The notes beneath the pieces were generated by a model that ran no database searches, was not told the DNA's origin, and saw only the letters and a program-made list of their open reading frames with translations. A DNA stretch of 64,000 nt from Balanoglossus misakiensis (taxonomy: Eukaryota > Hemichordata), in NCBI GenBank assembly GCA_040954595.2, contig CM082597.2, positions 1,922,001 through 1,986,000 on the forward strand, given 5' to 3'. Positions 38,425 to 52,928 of the stretch are shown one piece after another (the stretch's first letter is position 1; each line of letters begins with the position of its first letter). Both the position numbers and the translations under genes were made by a program.

Positions 38425-41400
38425 TATTTGGATATTCTGATGCACTAAACAAAATAAAATCACTGCTCTCTAATTTCTTGATATTAACTGAACATTATCG
38501 TCCTCACTACAACTTGATACAGGCAAAGTATCTATTTGACATTTTAATCCGAGCTGAAACAAGAAGCCAGAACAAAAAGATGGGTCATTGAATAAGAAAA
38601 ACACCTTGTAGTCTTTAAGTTGAATGGTTCAAGCACTTCAAGAGGACCATGAATAATTTTCTAGTCTATTTATGTCTCCATTTACGGGCAGTGTCACGCA
38701 CGTGGATCAGAGGAGAAAACAAGACGAATGACGTCACACCACGTGCCAGCAACGACTAAAGCTGCTAGGCAAATACTTCCGCCGTACGATTCGGCGTTTT
38801 CCTGTCAATTCAAGATTTCATTGGGGGACAATGGAAACGTCTTCTGCCCTAGGATATTTTTCATCTTGTAATTTTTCCTTGGACGAGGAAACAAAGGGAA
38901 ACTGATGTTTTCCTCAGGACGTGTTCTTATTCCGCTGTCAGGGCGCCTTGTTTGTTTGCTCTCCGTATCACAAACTACCTCTGGTCTCAATCATCGGCCC
39001 CATGCACAGTTAACCCAACGATGTCGTGCAGACTTGTCTTTATGAGCCAAATTTGGAGCTATATCTTTCTATTTGAGACAATTTACCTCTATAATATCGT
39101 TTAACTAGGCCCCGTTTTCGTTCATTGCAATCAAACCTCGGAGCTATGATCGGGCAGGAGTTTCGCATTGCCTGGTACTTAATTTGAATATGATACGGTC
39201 GTTCTGCCAAGCAAAACGGAGCTAAATTTTCTGAAAATGAAGATATAAGTGTATCTCTCGTGGACAGTGAGACAAAGGATGGAACTTTGACATTTCCCCG
39301 CCTTTGTTTGTTGCTGTTTACGAAAAATTGACGTTGAATTGTTGCGCGGCTCTGAATTGCGAGATTTTGTCGTCCAAACGGATAAAAAAAATGGCGACCA
39401 TTAAAATGCGATGGATTCGTTCATCGCAATAAAATAAAAAGATATGGTCATGAAATGGCATGGCACAAAACACAAAATTGGTGTCTCAAATCACGCCCAC
39501 CAGATTTGTAATTGTGGCCGTCGCGTCTCCGGCCCAATGTATCTTTGTGGAGTGTAACCAGGGCAACCTGCTGGTCCCCTTGTCAACGCGTCTGTAACTA
39601 TGCCCAGCGCGTCTGTAACTTCTCCATAATTTCCCTCCATTCATGAGAGTGTCATAAAAGTGGCTCCGGCTGTAATTACACATAACTATTCAGAAATTGT
39701 TGCTGTCGTGCTGTGACGGTCCAGAACATGCTAATCTTCCAGAGGCAGTGTGTCTATTCTTTTGAAATGACCCGATTTCACGATGATGGGACAAAGGAAT
39801 TATAACTTTATAACGATTCATGTTATATATAGCAAAGTATGCATATGCATAGAGTCAAAGTTTTCGGACACAAAGGTTTTAAGAAGTACTACATTGCCAA
39901 ATTCACCTGAAGAGCTTGTTGGGTCACGTGGATCGCTACCCCGGGGGTCACTCGACTACCAACCCAGACAAGACAGCAATTCGAGGGATAAGCTCCAATT
40001 AAACTAATTAGACTATCGGTCTTTGTGATTTTTGTCTATTGTTTTCCAATTACAGTATCGACACCGTCTCGTTGAACAATGCTGGGCTAATTACATAGTT
40101 GGACTCCCGACCTGGGAGGTATTGTTAGCGGCAGGCACCTGCATGGTTGGTGTTGCGTGTTTGGGACCACCTCCTACGTCACTGAGATTGGTCCATTCTC
40201 GCGGTGCCGTGTGAATAGTATCTTAATCGGATGTTTTCCCTCCGAAAACACAGCGGATAAAGGACACACGCTGAAGGGCTGTTTTGAGCCAGTTTTTAAT
40301 CCTTCATTGAGGGGGAAATATGCATTCAGAGAAAGATAGTTTGCGCAGATTATTTACGGCAAAACTTTCCAGTCAACCGGCGAGTCCCCTAATTTTGGCC
40401 GATTAAACAGCGGGGTTCCCCCTGGTGTGTTAACTTCGAAAGAATACAGATATCCCAAGCTTGACGACTTCACAAAATTTCTCGTCGCCTATCTTTGAAA
40501 AACAAAGGAGTTTTCAATCTCGGAACAAAGTTTTGCCATCTGTGTAGTGATTAAAGCGCTCTGCTTGTCAAAAATAAAACACAGTTCTCTCGGGGCAGAA
40601 CCCGAACTCCAAATTTTGGCTCATCAAAATTAAAAACCAATAAATTCGGTCACACGTCCTGTTTTGAGAATGAGGTCTCCGGCAACTACAATGAATTTCA
40701 AGGATCCCGGATGTAGCTTTCTCATTTACAAGACTGGTTTTCTGTAACAGTTGATAGTACTGGGCAACTCAAATCGCGTCTACTTCTCTTGAACATCAAT
40801 TCTGTGCCAGTCGACGCTAAGCAAAGAAATCCATCTGTCTGGCCTTTTAAACACAAGCGACAAACTCGAGGAGTTTCACCTGAGTTTTAGTATCGAGCTG
40901 CCAGTTAACAGCGGCGGCCAAATGCATTCCGCGAAATTAAAAGGCCCCTCCAAATCGCCTACTCCACAGAAATCCCCTCGACTGTATCCAATATCGTCAA
41001 AACACCACTTGCGCGTAGCTTTTAATGTTCACCATGACAACGAAAACGTTTTACTTCAATCCAAGTTTGACTTTTCGGAGCTGAGCGATTTCCACCCCAG
41101 AACACCTTATAAAAACCAACCATTAAATATATGGCCAGATCATAACGCTGTCAACATATTTATAGCTCCGCTGTAAATATAATCACTTCTTATGCAAACA
41201 ATAATTACATTGAGACTGAAATTTAGATAACTTTTTGTACAAAGAATCGCCCATTTATAAAAATAAGCTCTCCATATGTCTACTCAATGGTTAGTCATAG
41301 AGGATACAGTTAACGGTGTCATTGCCATATGGCGCCATCTTGTTAACACACACAAAACGCTCTGCTCGTATTTGCTCAGCGCATTTTATTGGGATATATT

Positions 41401-43350
41401 CTATTACCCAATCGTCCCCGCTAAAATGATTTCGAGAGGGCGTATCGGATAGCTTAACCGGTGACTCAAACGGTCGTCAAGCTTCGCGTAAACGACGTGG
41501 TGACGGTGAGGCTGCATTAGAACACCAGTTAGGGGACGAACTCGCTGCCATGTTTTGTCGGTAATATTTGCTTAAATTCCATGTGGGAAAAAGTTGTACT
41601 ACCTGCTGAAACAAGACTATTATTTCTTAGATAAAAATCTACTTAGATAAAAAATTCAAAGCTAATTATCAGTTCCCGCGAAATATAGTTTTTTTCTGGG
41701 TCACGGTAGCCTCAACTGTCTATGTTTTCTGCACGGCCTGACGATGAAACTAGATTTTATTAGAATTATGGCGAAGAAAAGCGTGTTTGTACAGGGAAAA
41801 TGTCTCTTTTCCCACTCGGAACTCCGTTCAGCTTTGTGTTACGTCAAATAAGGGGGCCCGTCCGCGACGTTTCATCCGCCCTAATGATTTCTCGCCGACG
41901 TGAAAGAAACTCGTTTTGCTGAAAAGGCGAGCAATGCAACCGTTAATATCCCCTCGATTGGCTACTGTGCAAACAACCATAATGGAACATCCAAACAAAC
42001 CGAGCACGTTTACGCCGGCGTGGTGTACCCAATCGCGACAAACACATCGTCGCAAAATAAAGCAAACTTTAATAATAATATATATAAAAAGACCGAATAA
42101 AAATTGGAGTAATTAAGCCTACACTGAGAGTGAAATATTTTGATTTGCCTTTGTGTGAACAGTTTCGGCGGTTTTCGACCAGGTATTATCACTAGCGCCG
42201 AGATAATGAAAGTATTGTCCTCGAACATTGATTACAGCTTGGATGCCTACTAGACGCAAATGAAGCTGCAATCGAGTCAGTTTCCTGTCATTAGTCAGCA
42301 TGAACTGAGCGCCGCTACGTTTCTTTATTGGAATCACAATTCGAACCGCTACTGCAAGCAGTTATATCGATGTACACGGCATTGATTACAACCCGAAAAA
42401 TACTTATAACACACCACAATTGTGATAGCAATAATTTCATTGCGCGATTAAGGAGGTGATCAGCGTCTCCTTGCCGTCATGGCAACGCCGCTCCAGTTTC
42501 TAGTCAACGACGCGAGAAAAAGCGACGTTCCGAACTATACGTCTACAGAAAATACTTCCTAATACTGGACAAATTTACGGTCTTGCTTAAAACAATTGAA
42601 ATTGCCCAGAGAATTAGTTGACAAAAATTATATCGTTAAAAAGGCTAACCCCCTTAAGTTCGCCTCTACTTAGAGATATGAGCTGAGCATTTCAATAGTG
42701 TGTGACTTCCAAAGAACAAACACTCCGAAGTGTAAAAAAAATCGACAACGGAAATTTCTAGTTGCGTGAGAAACCAGAACAAGCCACTTCCCGCCATTCC
42801 CCGTTCCGGCAGACAGTATCCCGGTGCCGTCATCCAGTTTGTTTGCCAAGCTTTTGCTAATACCGAGCACCGACTTCCACCGAGGAAGAGAGCTGTTGGT
42901 GCAAAAATATACTTTACAGAAATTGGCGGATGGCGATAAGAGGGCTAAATTTTCCTGCCCCGGTAAATGACATCTCCGTCTATAAGAAAGAGGGGCGGAC
43001 AGAGAGAGAGAACAAAATACACATGCGCAAAAGCACAGCCCTCTCTCTCTCTCTTTGAAAGACGGGGGTGTGTTCAATTATGGGAACAGCAATAACGTTG
43101 ACTTTACGAATGTGTTTCTCTACCTGCCTGTGTGGAAAGAGATCATGGGCGTTGTTTTGTATTATGGCGATGGAAATCAAAATATTGACTGCACAAGGCA
43201 TCGAATTGTAGTTTTAACTTCGTAGGGTGTAAAACGTAAGAACCACGATTTTTCGGTAAGAACCACGGCTATGCATGAAAATGCCTATTTAAGAACCTTG
43301 GTGATTTCGGAGAGATAAATTACGATAAGTTCATAACTGTCAATTTTTAA

Positions 43351-43513
43351 TCACCACCACCACCACCACCATGACCACCACCACCACCATCATCATCATC
43401 ACCACCACCAACGCCACCATCATCACCAACGCCACCATCACCATGACCACCACCACCATCATCATCATCACCACCACCAACGCCACCATCATCACCATGA
43501 CCACCACCAACAC

Positions 43514-43549
<36 letters not shown>

Positions 43550-43568
43550 AATCATCATCATCATCATA
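43351..43568. repeat. Structured CAC/CAT trinucleotide minisatellite with higher-order units
   Basis: 218 bp of CAC, CAT and AAC/ACG triplets. It opens with a pure CAC run, ends with a pure CAT run of more than ten units and has a repeated composite unit between. The unit begins ATGACC at 43371, 43443 and 43497 (spacings 72 and 54, both multiples of 3) and contains CATCATCATCAT, CACCACCACCAACGCCACC and CATCATCACC in order. It gives artefactual His/Met-rich open frames in several phases and is not coding. Confidence 0.95.
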
Positions 43569-46085
43569 AATATTGTAATGCTAACATGCATTAATTTTCA
43601 ACTCAGTACTACGAGTAAGATTAAACTATTCTTATTTTCATAGAAACTTTTCCACATAACGGTCGATAAAATCACACTTTGTGAGTCGCACAATTTTATC
43701 AAAATGTAGGATGATCGTCGGTCGCGCCTGTCAGTGAAAAGAACATATTCTACACGAACCGTAATTTTGAAGTTTGCCTCTCAATCCAACAGGAAGGCCA
43801 GAGCGCACGTTTACACAAAGAATTAAATATCAGATCACGTACTTGAAGATATTAAAAGCGGCTGATTATTAAATGAACTAAACCATTTCGCAGTCAGCTA
43901 ATTTCCCGCCAAATCGACAGAGCAAAAACTGTCGTTTCCTAATTTTCGGTAGCACAGTTCCCCAATTCTAATTTAGGGAGGAAACTGTTTATACCACGGT
44001 CTGGAGGAGATCAAAATTTTGATTTTGTTTAGACTCCGCTTGAAACGAAGAGCAAAAAAACTGAAGAAAAAAATACGCGCGTCCCTCGGTACATGTAAAC
44101 GACGCTTTAACTGCCGACGGTGAGTCAACACAAAGCCTTCCCATGAAATGATGTTGCGTACGTAGTGTGCTTTGTTTGCCATAGTTACAAGGCCGATGTC
44201 TCATGAATATAAAATGCATGTCTTTACATTTTGAATTTTGACACAAACACTGTACCATTGGCCGATTTCTGGTCAGCCCTGTCCCAATAGAATTTTTGAA
44301 TATTTTAATATAATTTTAAACAAAGATTTCAGTTGGTACTGACTCCAGTATGCTTATTTTTACATACATAAACTACCTCGTCCGAACGCGTGTATACAAA
44401 TGAATCGACTGTCGGCATAAATTTTGTATAAATAAACATCAATGGTCAACATATGCAAAACAGTATGAACGAGGATTATTATGCAAGTCGGAAAGAAAAC
44501 TGATTTTTCCAAAGTTTTACCCTTGTGCGATGTTGGGCAACGATGTCAGGGCCTTCGATTTTCTTTGGCGACACGATAAAGGCCAAAAAGACAACTTTTT
44601 TATGGTTTTATGTCGTCTTGGTAACGTTGGTAACATTTTTTATTTGTCCTCCTCGGCCACGGTATTTGTGCCACGGTTCCGGTTTGCCTGGGCAGTCAAT
44701 GACGTAGACGTACAGTGGCAAGAAGCTACGAAAATTCACAAATGTGAGAGAACAGATTGGCACGGGATATAAGAAAGTGAGACACATGTCAAGAATGACT
44801 CATTTCGTCGTGTGATCACGTCAATGCACATCTTATAATGCTACTTTGAAACTGTTTGGAGTTGCACTCGAAACAAATGAATCAACGTCGCGTATAGATT
44901 ACAGAAACAAACACTGTATCGCCACATCACTGGGTTTTTATTTTCATCCAAAGCCCAGCCACTAACGTCCGCATGAATTAAAAAAGTACGGGGTTTTTTG
45001 AGAGTCATTAGCGCCTAAAAGCTGTAGCGCGAAATTTGGTAATGCCCATCTGAAAGCGCGAAGGCAGATATGTCCAAATATGTCGCCTTTGATCTTTCGG
45101 GTTTCGACGACTTCTCACAATTTCTGACATTTAGTATTACAAGTCACTCAACTGTGAAAAGATGTCTTTTGATTTGTGCCCATCCAAGCATTAAGTGTCG
45201 AAGATTTCGCTCTCACAGCGCTCCGAGTTGATTCTGCGGCATTGCCCCCTTTGTGCGCGAGACACTCAAATAATAGCGCGCGAAGAAAGCCGAGGTCGCC
45301 CCTGTGCAAACGACACATTCCACTTTGCCGGCAGCCATAACGCTATTATTGTCGAAGTCTTTCAACTCTCGCCGCTTCTCCCGCTTTCCGGGATTTGTTG
45401 ATTGGAGACGGCGTGATTTCGGAAGTATTTTCAGTGTCTATGATTGGTCGTGATTAGGTAAACGAGCCCAAATGTGGCGCCCTTAACTATCGGCAAATTT
45501 GGCGAAATGTGTCCACTCAAGCATGGCGGCCACAAAAATCATAACATCCTCTTCGCAATACAAAGAAAAGCCCTGGAGAGGAAGCCATTACGGTAAAAAC
45601 GTTTTGGTCCACAGGTTTTCAGTTTTCTCTCTAACGCTGAATTATAAAACGTTTTTCTGGAGGGTTCTTATGTGCTCTAAAGAAGAGCTCTTGGCTTGCC
45701 TTACAGAGCCTTGCATCCCAGTATATTATGGGTCATCAACAACGTCAACAGATCGGCGATTAGGAAAACGTTAACGGGATCAGGATTGTATTACGATTTT
45801 TCAGTAACTCGACCGTCAACAGACCAGCCACCATCACGTTAAACGTCTACTAGAAACCCAAGAACATCATGAATCTGAATCCTAACCGTAGCAAAGAACA
45901 CAATTCTGCATCGATCCTGACAAAATATTATTTTCTTGGTCAGTTTGTCCATAGACCCTGGTTTGTGTGAATGTTGTTTAGTAGCTTTTAAAGTACTAGC
46001 CGCAGAGCAAGGGCCTCGGTGATTGGTTGGTTTGATAAGTATGTTTGTAATGAGAGGGAGGGGGGAAGGATCGAGGGGGTCAGGC

Positions 46086-46190
46086 GAACAGGGCAGACAG
46101 GCGCGCGGACGAACAGACAAACATGGATGCATTGAGTGTTTGATGGCTATGAGCGGGCGGACAGGCAGGCGGACGGACGGACAGATGAAC
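46086..46190. repeat. Degenerate GGAC/GACA-rich repeat
   Basis: Loosely repeated GCGGACGAACAGACA and GGACAGGCAGGCGGACGGACGGACAG. It looks like a decayed tetranucleotide array. Confidence 0.7.
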
Positions 46191-47047
46191 ATGCAGATCC
46201 GCTGAAAGTTTGAAAGAATGCTAGATGTAGTACTACCCTAAGTAGGACGGCAAATAAACTACAAGTAACACAAACTCACGTTTTTAGCCATTTCCTGTTC
46301 AGAGAACTCACACGGCTCGCCATAGATTCTCCCATTGTAACTTTCTCCCCAACAGTCTCCGATTCACATTGTCTTCATTTTAATCTGAAAGGTCAATGAA
46401 CAAGATATATATGTTATCTGTAGAGACTATACACAAAGATTTGACATATGATATTTTAACTAGACGTTTGTTGAATTTTGGAGTCGGTAAAACCAGCCAG
46501 ACCCTTTGGATAACGCCAAGGGAAGCATGAGTTAATAGCTACAGCAAATCGACACATTATGAAAACTATGAATTGAAATAATTGCTGCAATCTTCATTTC
46601 GGCACGCCACGTCGAGAGAGTTGCTTTCCATTTATTAAAGGTAAGGCAAATTCCCGCGATTGGCACGACGACATTACAATATCTCGCTTTGATAACCCCC
46701 TTTTCCTTTTTGTCGACCGACTCAGGGAACTGCGTCTAATTTGTGAGTTAGCGACAGAAGCGGAAAACCAGCTCCAAAACCCCAGTCGACATGACTTCAT
46801 TTGTCGGATGGAACTGAGGAAGGACCTCGTCGCTCGCACTTTCCGCGTTGCCGGGGCAACAGGGTCGTCTGGGGAGGACGCAGAGTTGAAGAAGACTTTG
46901 TTGACTTCACAATTTGCTGTGCGGCAAGGCATCCTAGTGTGCCCCAATTCTAAACAAGCATTTTCACTGACAACAGGCGGGCGTCGCAGCGGTCAGGGTT
47001 CTATTTGCCGATTTTCGCGTAGGTTGTCAAAAAGTCAGGCAGCCTGA

Positions 47048-47050
47048 GAC

Positions 47051-47119
<69 letters not shown>
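47048..47119. repeat. (GACA)n to (GATA)n compound microsatellite
   Basis: Begins as GAGA/GACA, turns into about six GACA units and then about ten perfect GATA units. Intergenic. Confidence 0.97.
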
Positions 47120-50100
47120 CGGGGATAGGGAGAATTGAAGTCTTATGTATGTTTATGATGTAGCAACGATTTCTTTACCTCATTTCGTGCGTCGAAAAAA
47201 ATCACAACGGACCAACACGTTTTAACGGCTGGTGTTCAAAATGTGGCTCTAAAATGATGGATTGGTGTGTCGGCAAAAGAGGAAAAAAACATTCGGCGAA
47301 TTTACAATTCAATTTAATTCAATTCAATTCCAGTCATTCGGAAAAATGAAAATCGGAAACAGAAGGCGAATTTGAGGGAGGGAAGGCGAACAGTACCCCC
47401 GGGAGGAAAACCCTCAAAGTTTAAAATCATTGGCAGAATAATAAAACCCCATCAAACAAGAGCCTACTTATGCGATCTTAAACAACCGGTGCATACAAAT
47501 TCTTCAACTTCTTTGTCTACCATGGTTTTGATGTTCTATCGAATACAATTCGTTTCCGATGGTCGTTTTTTACTTGGTGCACGCATGATTGAGCTTAAAT
47601 GGTTTCTTTTTTTTCGAAATTTGATTTCCATCTTGGTCTGCTGTTTTGGGGGTTAAGACAATAGAGCCTAGAGGGTCCTGAAGGACATGTCCCGACCACC
47701 TCTAACTTGAACATATGGGTTCGCTCTAGTTACGCTACTATGCACCTCGACAATCAAAGCCTTAACTTTTTTTCTCATATTTTGCTCAAGGCGTCTTTAG
47801 ATTATTCTCTTAAGGATGAGATGCAGGTTTTTTGAATTTTTTTGGTAATTTTACTTTTTTTTCAATATTTCATACCATTAGAATTGTACAGGCCAAATAA
47901 AGTGTAATAAAAGAGATAACATTTAAAACATTTGTATGTTCTTGTATAATTTTACGAAATTTTGCTAACAAATCCACGGAGAAGTAAATTCCAGGGTTTC
48001 TACAACCGTTACATACACCGAGCAAGCAGACATACGCATGCGGGTGACGAGCGTGGGCATGCCCGCCAGCTAAGCCGCCGGCGACGGGAGGGATGGGGGT
48101 GGGCCCGGTAAGAACTCACGGCCATACCGGACGAAGGCCAGATTTACCCTGGCATGTGTTCTGATCACACGACCCAACACTAAATTTCTCCCAATTTGTT
48201 TTACCGTTTGCTCTGTTTTGAAAATTTCTGCATTTATCCTGATTGATACTGGCACAACGCTAGTAGGCCTACGTGTTTTCTTATCACGGTTGAAATGTTA
48301 GAATTTTATTTGTGCGCACGCGTGATTCTTTGCAACATCATGTTACATTAATATTCGAAAGAAAAAAGATATTCAACTATATTTTAAAGGCTTAAAATAT
48401 TTCATTCTGTTTATTTTCGTTAAAAGTCCTGGGATAGCCGCTTCATCGCTCGTTACTAAAACACTTTTCCCCCTCTTTCCTTTTCCGAGCTCAGCGAATC
48501 GAAAACAATTACCGAACAATCGGCCTTTGTGATTCCACCAATCAGAATCGAGTTATATTTACAGACGAAGTCATTTTCTCACAGAGTTGAATAAAAGGAT
48601 TGTTCCCGCGAAACAATGGATACCAATATGAATACGAGTTGTTTTGGGGGTGTTCATTTTAACACGTTGCCTATTGTCAATGTTATTTTTCTTTTACACG
48701 GCCCTTTGACTGAAACAGCGTGCTGACATATTGTGCCAACGTCATTCATTGACAGGGATTGAATTAATTAGATGGTTTGAAGAAAACTGAAAAAAGTTGC
48801 GGAAATGTGGATACAGTTTTCGAACTTAATAAAAACAGAATGATAACTAAAAAATCTGTCTAACTGTCTCCGTGAATATATTTTTCAGTACGTATGGCGG
48901 TCATATTTTTCGAGTATACAGAGTAGCGAGAAGTTTGGAGATTACTGCCAACCCGACAAACTTTTATTGACATGAGCCCCTTTCCATAAAAATCTCAACA
49001 ATGTAGTTTCATTAAATCCCGTACGGATTAATCGAAACCGCGCCTGCAACATTGTAATACCACCGGAGGCGAACGGAATATTTTTCATCGACGGTGTGCA
49101 CGTGTACGGGCACGGTGATTCCATATCGCACGTTTGCTCAGCGTCCGGTAGAGCGCGCGTTAACCCAAATCGACGCGCCGTGCGCGCCGTCCGCGTCCGT
49201 GGTGACAGGGACCTGAACTACATATCCAATTCACGATACATTTTCATTGTTTTTTTTCTCTCTCCGCGAAAGCGACCCCGTTCCATCGGAGCGAAGATAA
49301 TGAACGCGCAGACAAAGATATCGAAACTGGCTCTGAACAGTCCACAATAATAATCACTGCGCGACAGCTGACATGATAAAGAGTGCCATCTCCTTATTGT
49401 CGCGTTCTTCTTTTCTCTCTCAAAAACCGCTGTAACGGCACGCCCGAATGGCAATGAAACAAAAACAATGCCTACTTAGGTTGTCGTCAACACAAAAGAA
49501 CTCGTTGAAGTAGACATTAATTGTCATTGTGTTGACAGAATATCTTTGTGGCTGTACACTTTTCTCTTCCACGCAGAAGTGGCGTGTGAAATACTGTTCT
49601 ACGCTGTTCTCTCCGACTGCCGAGCCCCGTGACGGCTCCACTGACCGATCGCTTGCTTCGGGGCTTCGCTATAATATTTTACGGAGCCTTCACAACAACA
49701 ATCGCCAATCAAAATATTGTTGAGGGAGATTTAACGAAAGTGGATATTTAAAGAAAAACTACGTTCACACCAAAAAACATTCCCACGTGAAAAACACAAC
49801 TCGAAAAATACAATTTGAAATTTAACTAAATTTTAGGTTTGAGATGGACGAAGCCATAATATTATACATTATATGTATCACACATAAGGTAGAACATTTT
49901 AACAAATAAATACAAATCGAAGGCTTTTCCCCTCTAAGTAAACACTTTCTGAGAGTCCACATAGCTTTGAATAAAAAAACGCAATAAAAAGAAGATTGTC
50001 GTGTTTATTCATCGCTTTCCAAGGAAAAGTAACTACAACACCCTCGTTCGTGGCCATTGGGTGCTTGTTCCGGAAAATGGATGACGTCATCCAGCGCGGG

Positions 50101-50959
50101 ATCAACAGGTGGTTTTAGCAGGTCACGGTTTGACATACAAATGTGTCTGTCTTCAGGACTCTGGGAGATAAATTTTAGATTTTCGTATTTGTGATTTTTA
50201 TTCTTGTTAAACATTATTTTGGTCAATAAAAACATGTGCTATGCGGTATTTTAATATTGTTTTATACAGTGTGCAGGTAAGGGGAACGGTAATGCTGTTC
50301 GCCATGAATTGCGTTGGGATTAGCTTGGTGTAAATTTGCAAAATAAATGTCTCTGATTATTTAAAATTTAAAGGGAGTCCACAGCAGATTTTTGAACAAA
50401 ATCATTTCATTTATGTGGACGATAAAGATTCTATGTAAAATTTCCTTCGTTGGGCACAGCCTTATATTTCGGGAAATCCAACACTGGTGGCGATTTTCCA
50501 ACCAGTCGTTCTCGTTTGTTCGCGCGCTTTACAACGGATGTAGACACCGAGTTGCGTACCCACAAATCCGCGTATACTGTGACCCGTGGACCTTTTTGTA
50601 GCTATATTATACGCTTGTTTCTGTATTTTTAATTTTAGATGTACTTATTTGACAGTTGAGAATAAGAATTATGATTAATTTACTGATGCAGTGATTTTTA
50701 CATCAGAGGAGTGAAAGTACATATACCTGAACACATGATAGACACATTGCCACCATTGCCTGAAATTGTTGGGTTTGGGCTATGATGAAGCGATTGTTTC
50801 AACTTCAGTGTACGATTGTTTGTGAGTCGTAGCGAAGGTGTTGTAAAAAAGCAAATAGCTGCACGCGCGGATGGTCGCGCGCCACGCGACGGGCATACGA
50901 GATTTTTTGCCAGAACAATAGCTTTATCACCGTTCATGCATAATTAATCGAGTGGGGTT

Positions 50960-51600
50960 TACTCATTGGCTGAACAGAAAGAAACTCCCTATGCAGCTGG
51001 GAAACTTATATCCGAGTCAGTCGCCTGGTCAAAATTATTCCCCTTCATTTATCACCGTCCTTTTTTCTATATTAAATTTATGATAAACTTTGCTTTGTTT
51101 TATGAAAAACCGACAGGCAATTTGCTTCATTATTGGGTATAAAACGTAAATATACTATAAACAACTTTGTCGTGTTTCGACAATTCACCGAATGAGCACC
51201 AATCTAGGGAGTCAAACAACAGTTCCCCAGAGGTATTTCACAGGTACCTCCCTCGGTAAGCGACTGTTTTACTTTAGTTAGGTATTTAAATCGAGCGATA
51301 AACATTCACGTTTTCATTTGAGTACGATTTCCTTGCCGCCTAACAAACCGACGTTACTGAGTGTCAAAAGCGGGCTGAAGCCGATCCACGTCATCGCATC
51401 ACGCGGGTCCGTTGCCGGATTCAGAACAAACATCGAAAAAAGTCGCCTCCTGTTTCGCTACAGGCTACAGAACATTTTCCAACAACCGACCAGGATAAGC
51501 CTCCCACGATTCAACCATTGCGTCCACGCCAGTAATCAAAACGGAGTTCCCGGGCCGTTCTCCCCCACCCTTCACTACCGACTACCGGTCGTGCAAACAA
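50960..51600 (+). promoter_or_regulatory. Putative promoter and 5' leader of gene 2
   Basis: Inverted CCAAT (ATTGG) at 50965-50969, a second ATTGG at about 51132-51136 and a TATAAAA at 51138-51144. The latter would place initiation near 51170, leaving a leader of about 430 nt to the ATG at 51601. A donor-like CCTCG|gtaagc at about 51255 leaves room for a leader intron. Inferred from motifs and position only. Confidence 0.35.
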
Positions 51601-51670
51601 ATGTCCCCGCAGAACGACTGCTCCAACAATAGTTGCAAGCTCTCCTGTCCGATGTTTCTCACTACAACAG
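51601..51670 (+). CDS. erg/fli1-like: Gene 2 exon 1: first coding exon, paralogous to the gene 1 short-form first exon
   Basis: ATG followed by 22 more codons and one base, donor gtatga at 51671, phase 1 out. It reads MSPQNDCSNNSCKLSCPMFL plus TTT. Like the exon at 24449-24527 it has an Asp-Cys pair, further Cys residues, MFL-x-x-T at the junction and a gtatg donor. The nucleotides around the ATGTTTCT block are also conserved. In the spliced frame it continues A-ESSYECLMRERQ. No PNT exon precedes it in the window, so gene 2 appears to start here. The encoded function of this Cys-containing leader is unknown to me. Confidence 0.75.
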
Positions 51671-52853
51671 GTATGATATACATTTCTTTTTTACCGCGTA
51701 TTGTATTACTCTCTGTGTACGTGACAGAAATTGTCGTCTGCTCGGGGTTTTGGCGCGCACAATATCATGTGAACTTGTGCTGTGGGTAACTTTTATTGTT
51801 TGTTATCTGTTTACTTTAATTTTTCTATGAAACATTGTCTATAAAATTTGACAAACTACATCAGATATTAGAAATATTAGCGCATCGACACGTGTCCGAA
51901 GATCAACTTGCACGGAGCAAGACCCACGTCACAAACATTTGTCAAAATTTCGAACCTCCGCAAGGAGGGAAATGTAGTTTCTATTTATTTTAGAAAGCGG
52001 TAAAAATTATCTCAAAATCGGACGGGAATTAATTTTCAATACCCCACCAAAGTTTAATTTGATTTCTATTGATAAAACGATCGAATGTGTTGATAAAGAT
52101 ATTTTTAAAAATTGCAATATATAATCAATGTAAGTTGCTGCACTATCTCAAACAGGAAAATGCGTCCATTCTCCAGACGGAGAAACGCCAGTTTGAATTT
52201 CACCGCGCAATGTCTTGTTCATTGAAATAAGATACTCCATGTGAAACCAGAACTTGTATTACAACTTTATAACACTGTCATAAACTTGTAGTTATAGCTT
52301 TGTAAAGTAACTAATATTGTGCTTTTCATATTCTCCCTCCATTTTATTTTTCATGGCCACAATATCCTAGATTATCGCAGCATGTTAATACCTTGGTCTA
52401 GTACTTCGTTTTCAGGTAACAATAATGACAGAGAGATCTGAATAACCTAACTAACAACGTATGACAAGCAAAACTCTTTTCATATCTATTCACTGACTGA
52501 AAGTGACACAGACGACACTTGGTTTCCCGCCGAATTCGGCCGGCGCCAAAATTCTCGTCTGCGAGACATTTTCATTGAATGTAATGCTACAATGTATGTT
52601 GGCCCGGGCCAGATTGATTCGGCTTCCGATACAGCGTATTTTTCTCAAAGCGATGAAAAGAAGATTGTTTATCAGGGATTTTGCCGGAAGAATTGTATCT
52701 GTTTTCTGTCAATTTTTTTGTTACAAAGTTTTGAGACCGTGGCCTCAACCTGATGCTACTGATAACATCATTTACATGAGAAATAAAACACGGTGACAGA
52801 AGAGAACGGGCGCTTGACTTTAAAAATTTATAATGTTTATGTTTCCTTCACAG
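51671..52853 (+). other. Gene 2 intron 1
   Basis: 1.18-kb intron (2.05 kb for the corresponding gene 1 intron). No exon counterpart or repeat of note. Confidence 0.55.
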
Positions 52854-52928
52854 CCGAGTCGTCCTATGAGTGTTTGATGCGGGAACGGCAGGGATCATGG
52901 GCTAATGCCGCGCCATCACAGCAGAAAA
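52854..52928 (+). CDS. erg/fli1-like: Gene 2 exon 2: paralogue of gene 1 exon 6
   Basis: 75-nt exon, phase 1-1, acceptor tttccttcacag, donor gtaagc at 52929. With the split codon it reads A-ESSYECLMRERQGSWANAA-PSQQK. Against gene 1 exon 6 ([20 protein letters not shown]) 11 of 24 residues are identical, with most others conservative, and S-Y-(D/E), M-R-(D/E)-R-Q and W are retained. One codon longer than gene 1 and the ERG 72-bp cassette. Intact splice sites and frame argue against a pseudogene. Confidence 0.85.

Larger units (their letters stand above)
35881..51100. other. Intergenic region between the two ETS genes
   Basis: About 15 kb of AT-rich DNA with scattered CpG-rich patches and several simple repeats, listed separately. 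I looked specifically for PNT-type exons (W-x-x-x-H-V-x-x-W, DGKELCKM) on the + strand and saw none. Open frames on either strand are short and unlike known proteins. It separates gene 1's 3' end from the apparent promoter of gene 2 and presumably holds regulatory DNA for one or both. Confidence 0.5.

Noticed and set aside
43340-43643. Met/Val- and Thr/Ile-rich open frames on both strands
   Set aside because: Created by the CAC/CAT triplet repeat, which is open in most frames.
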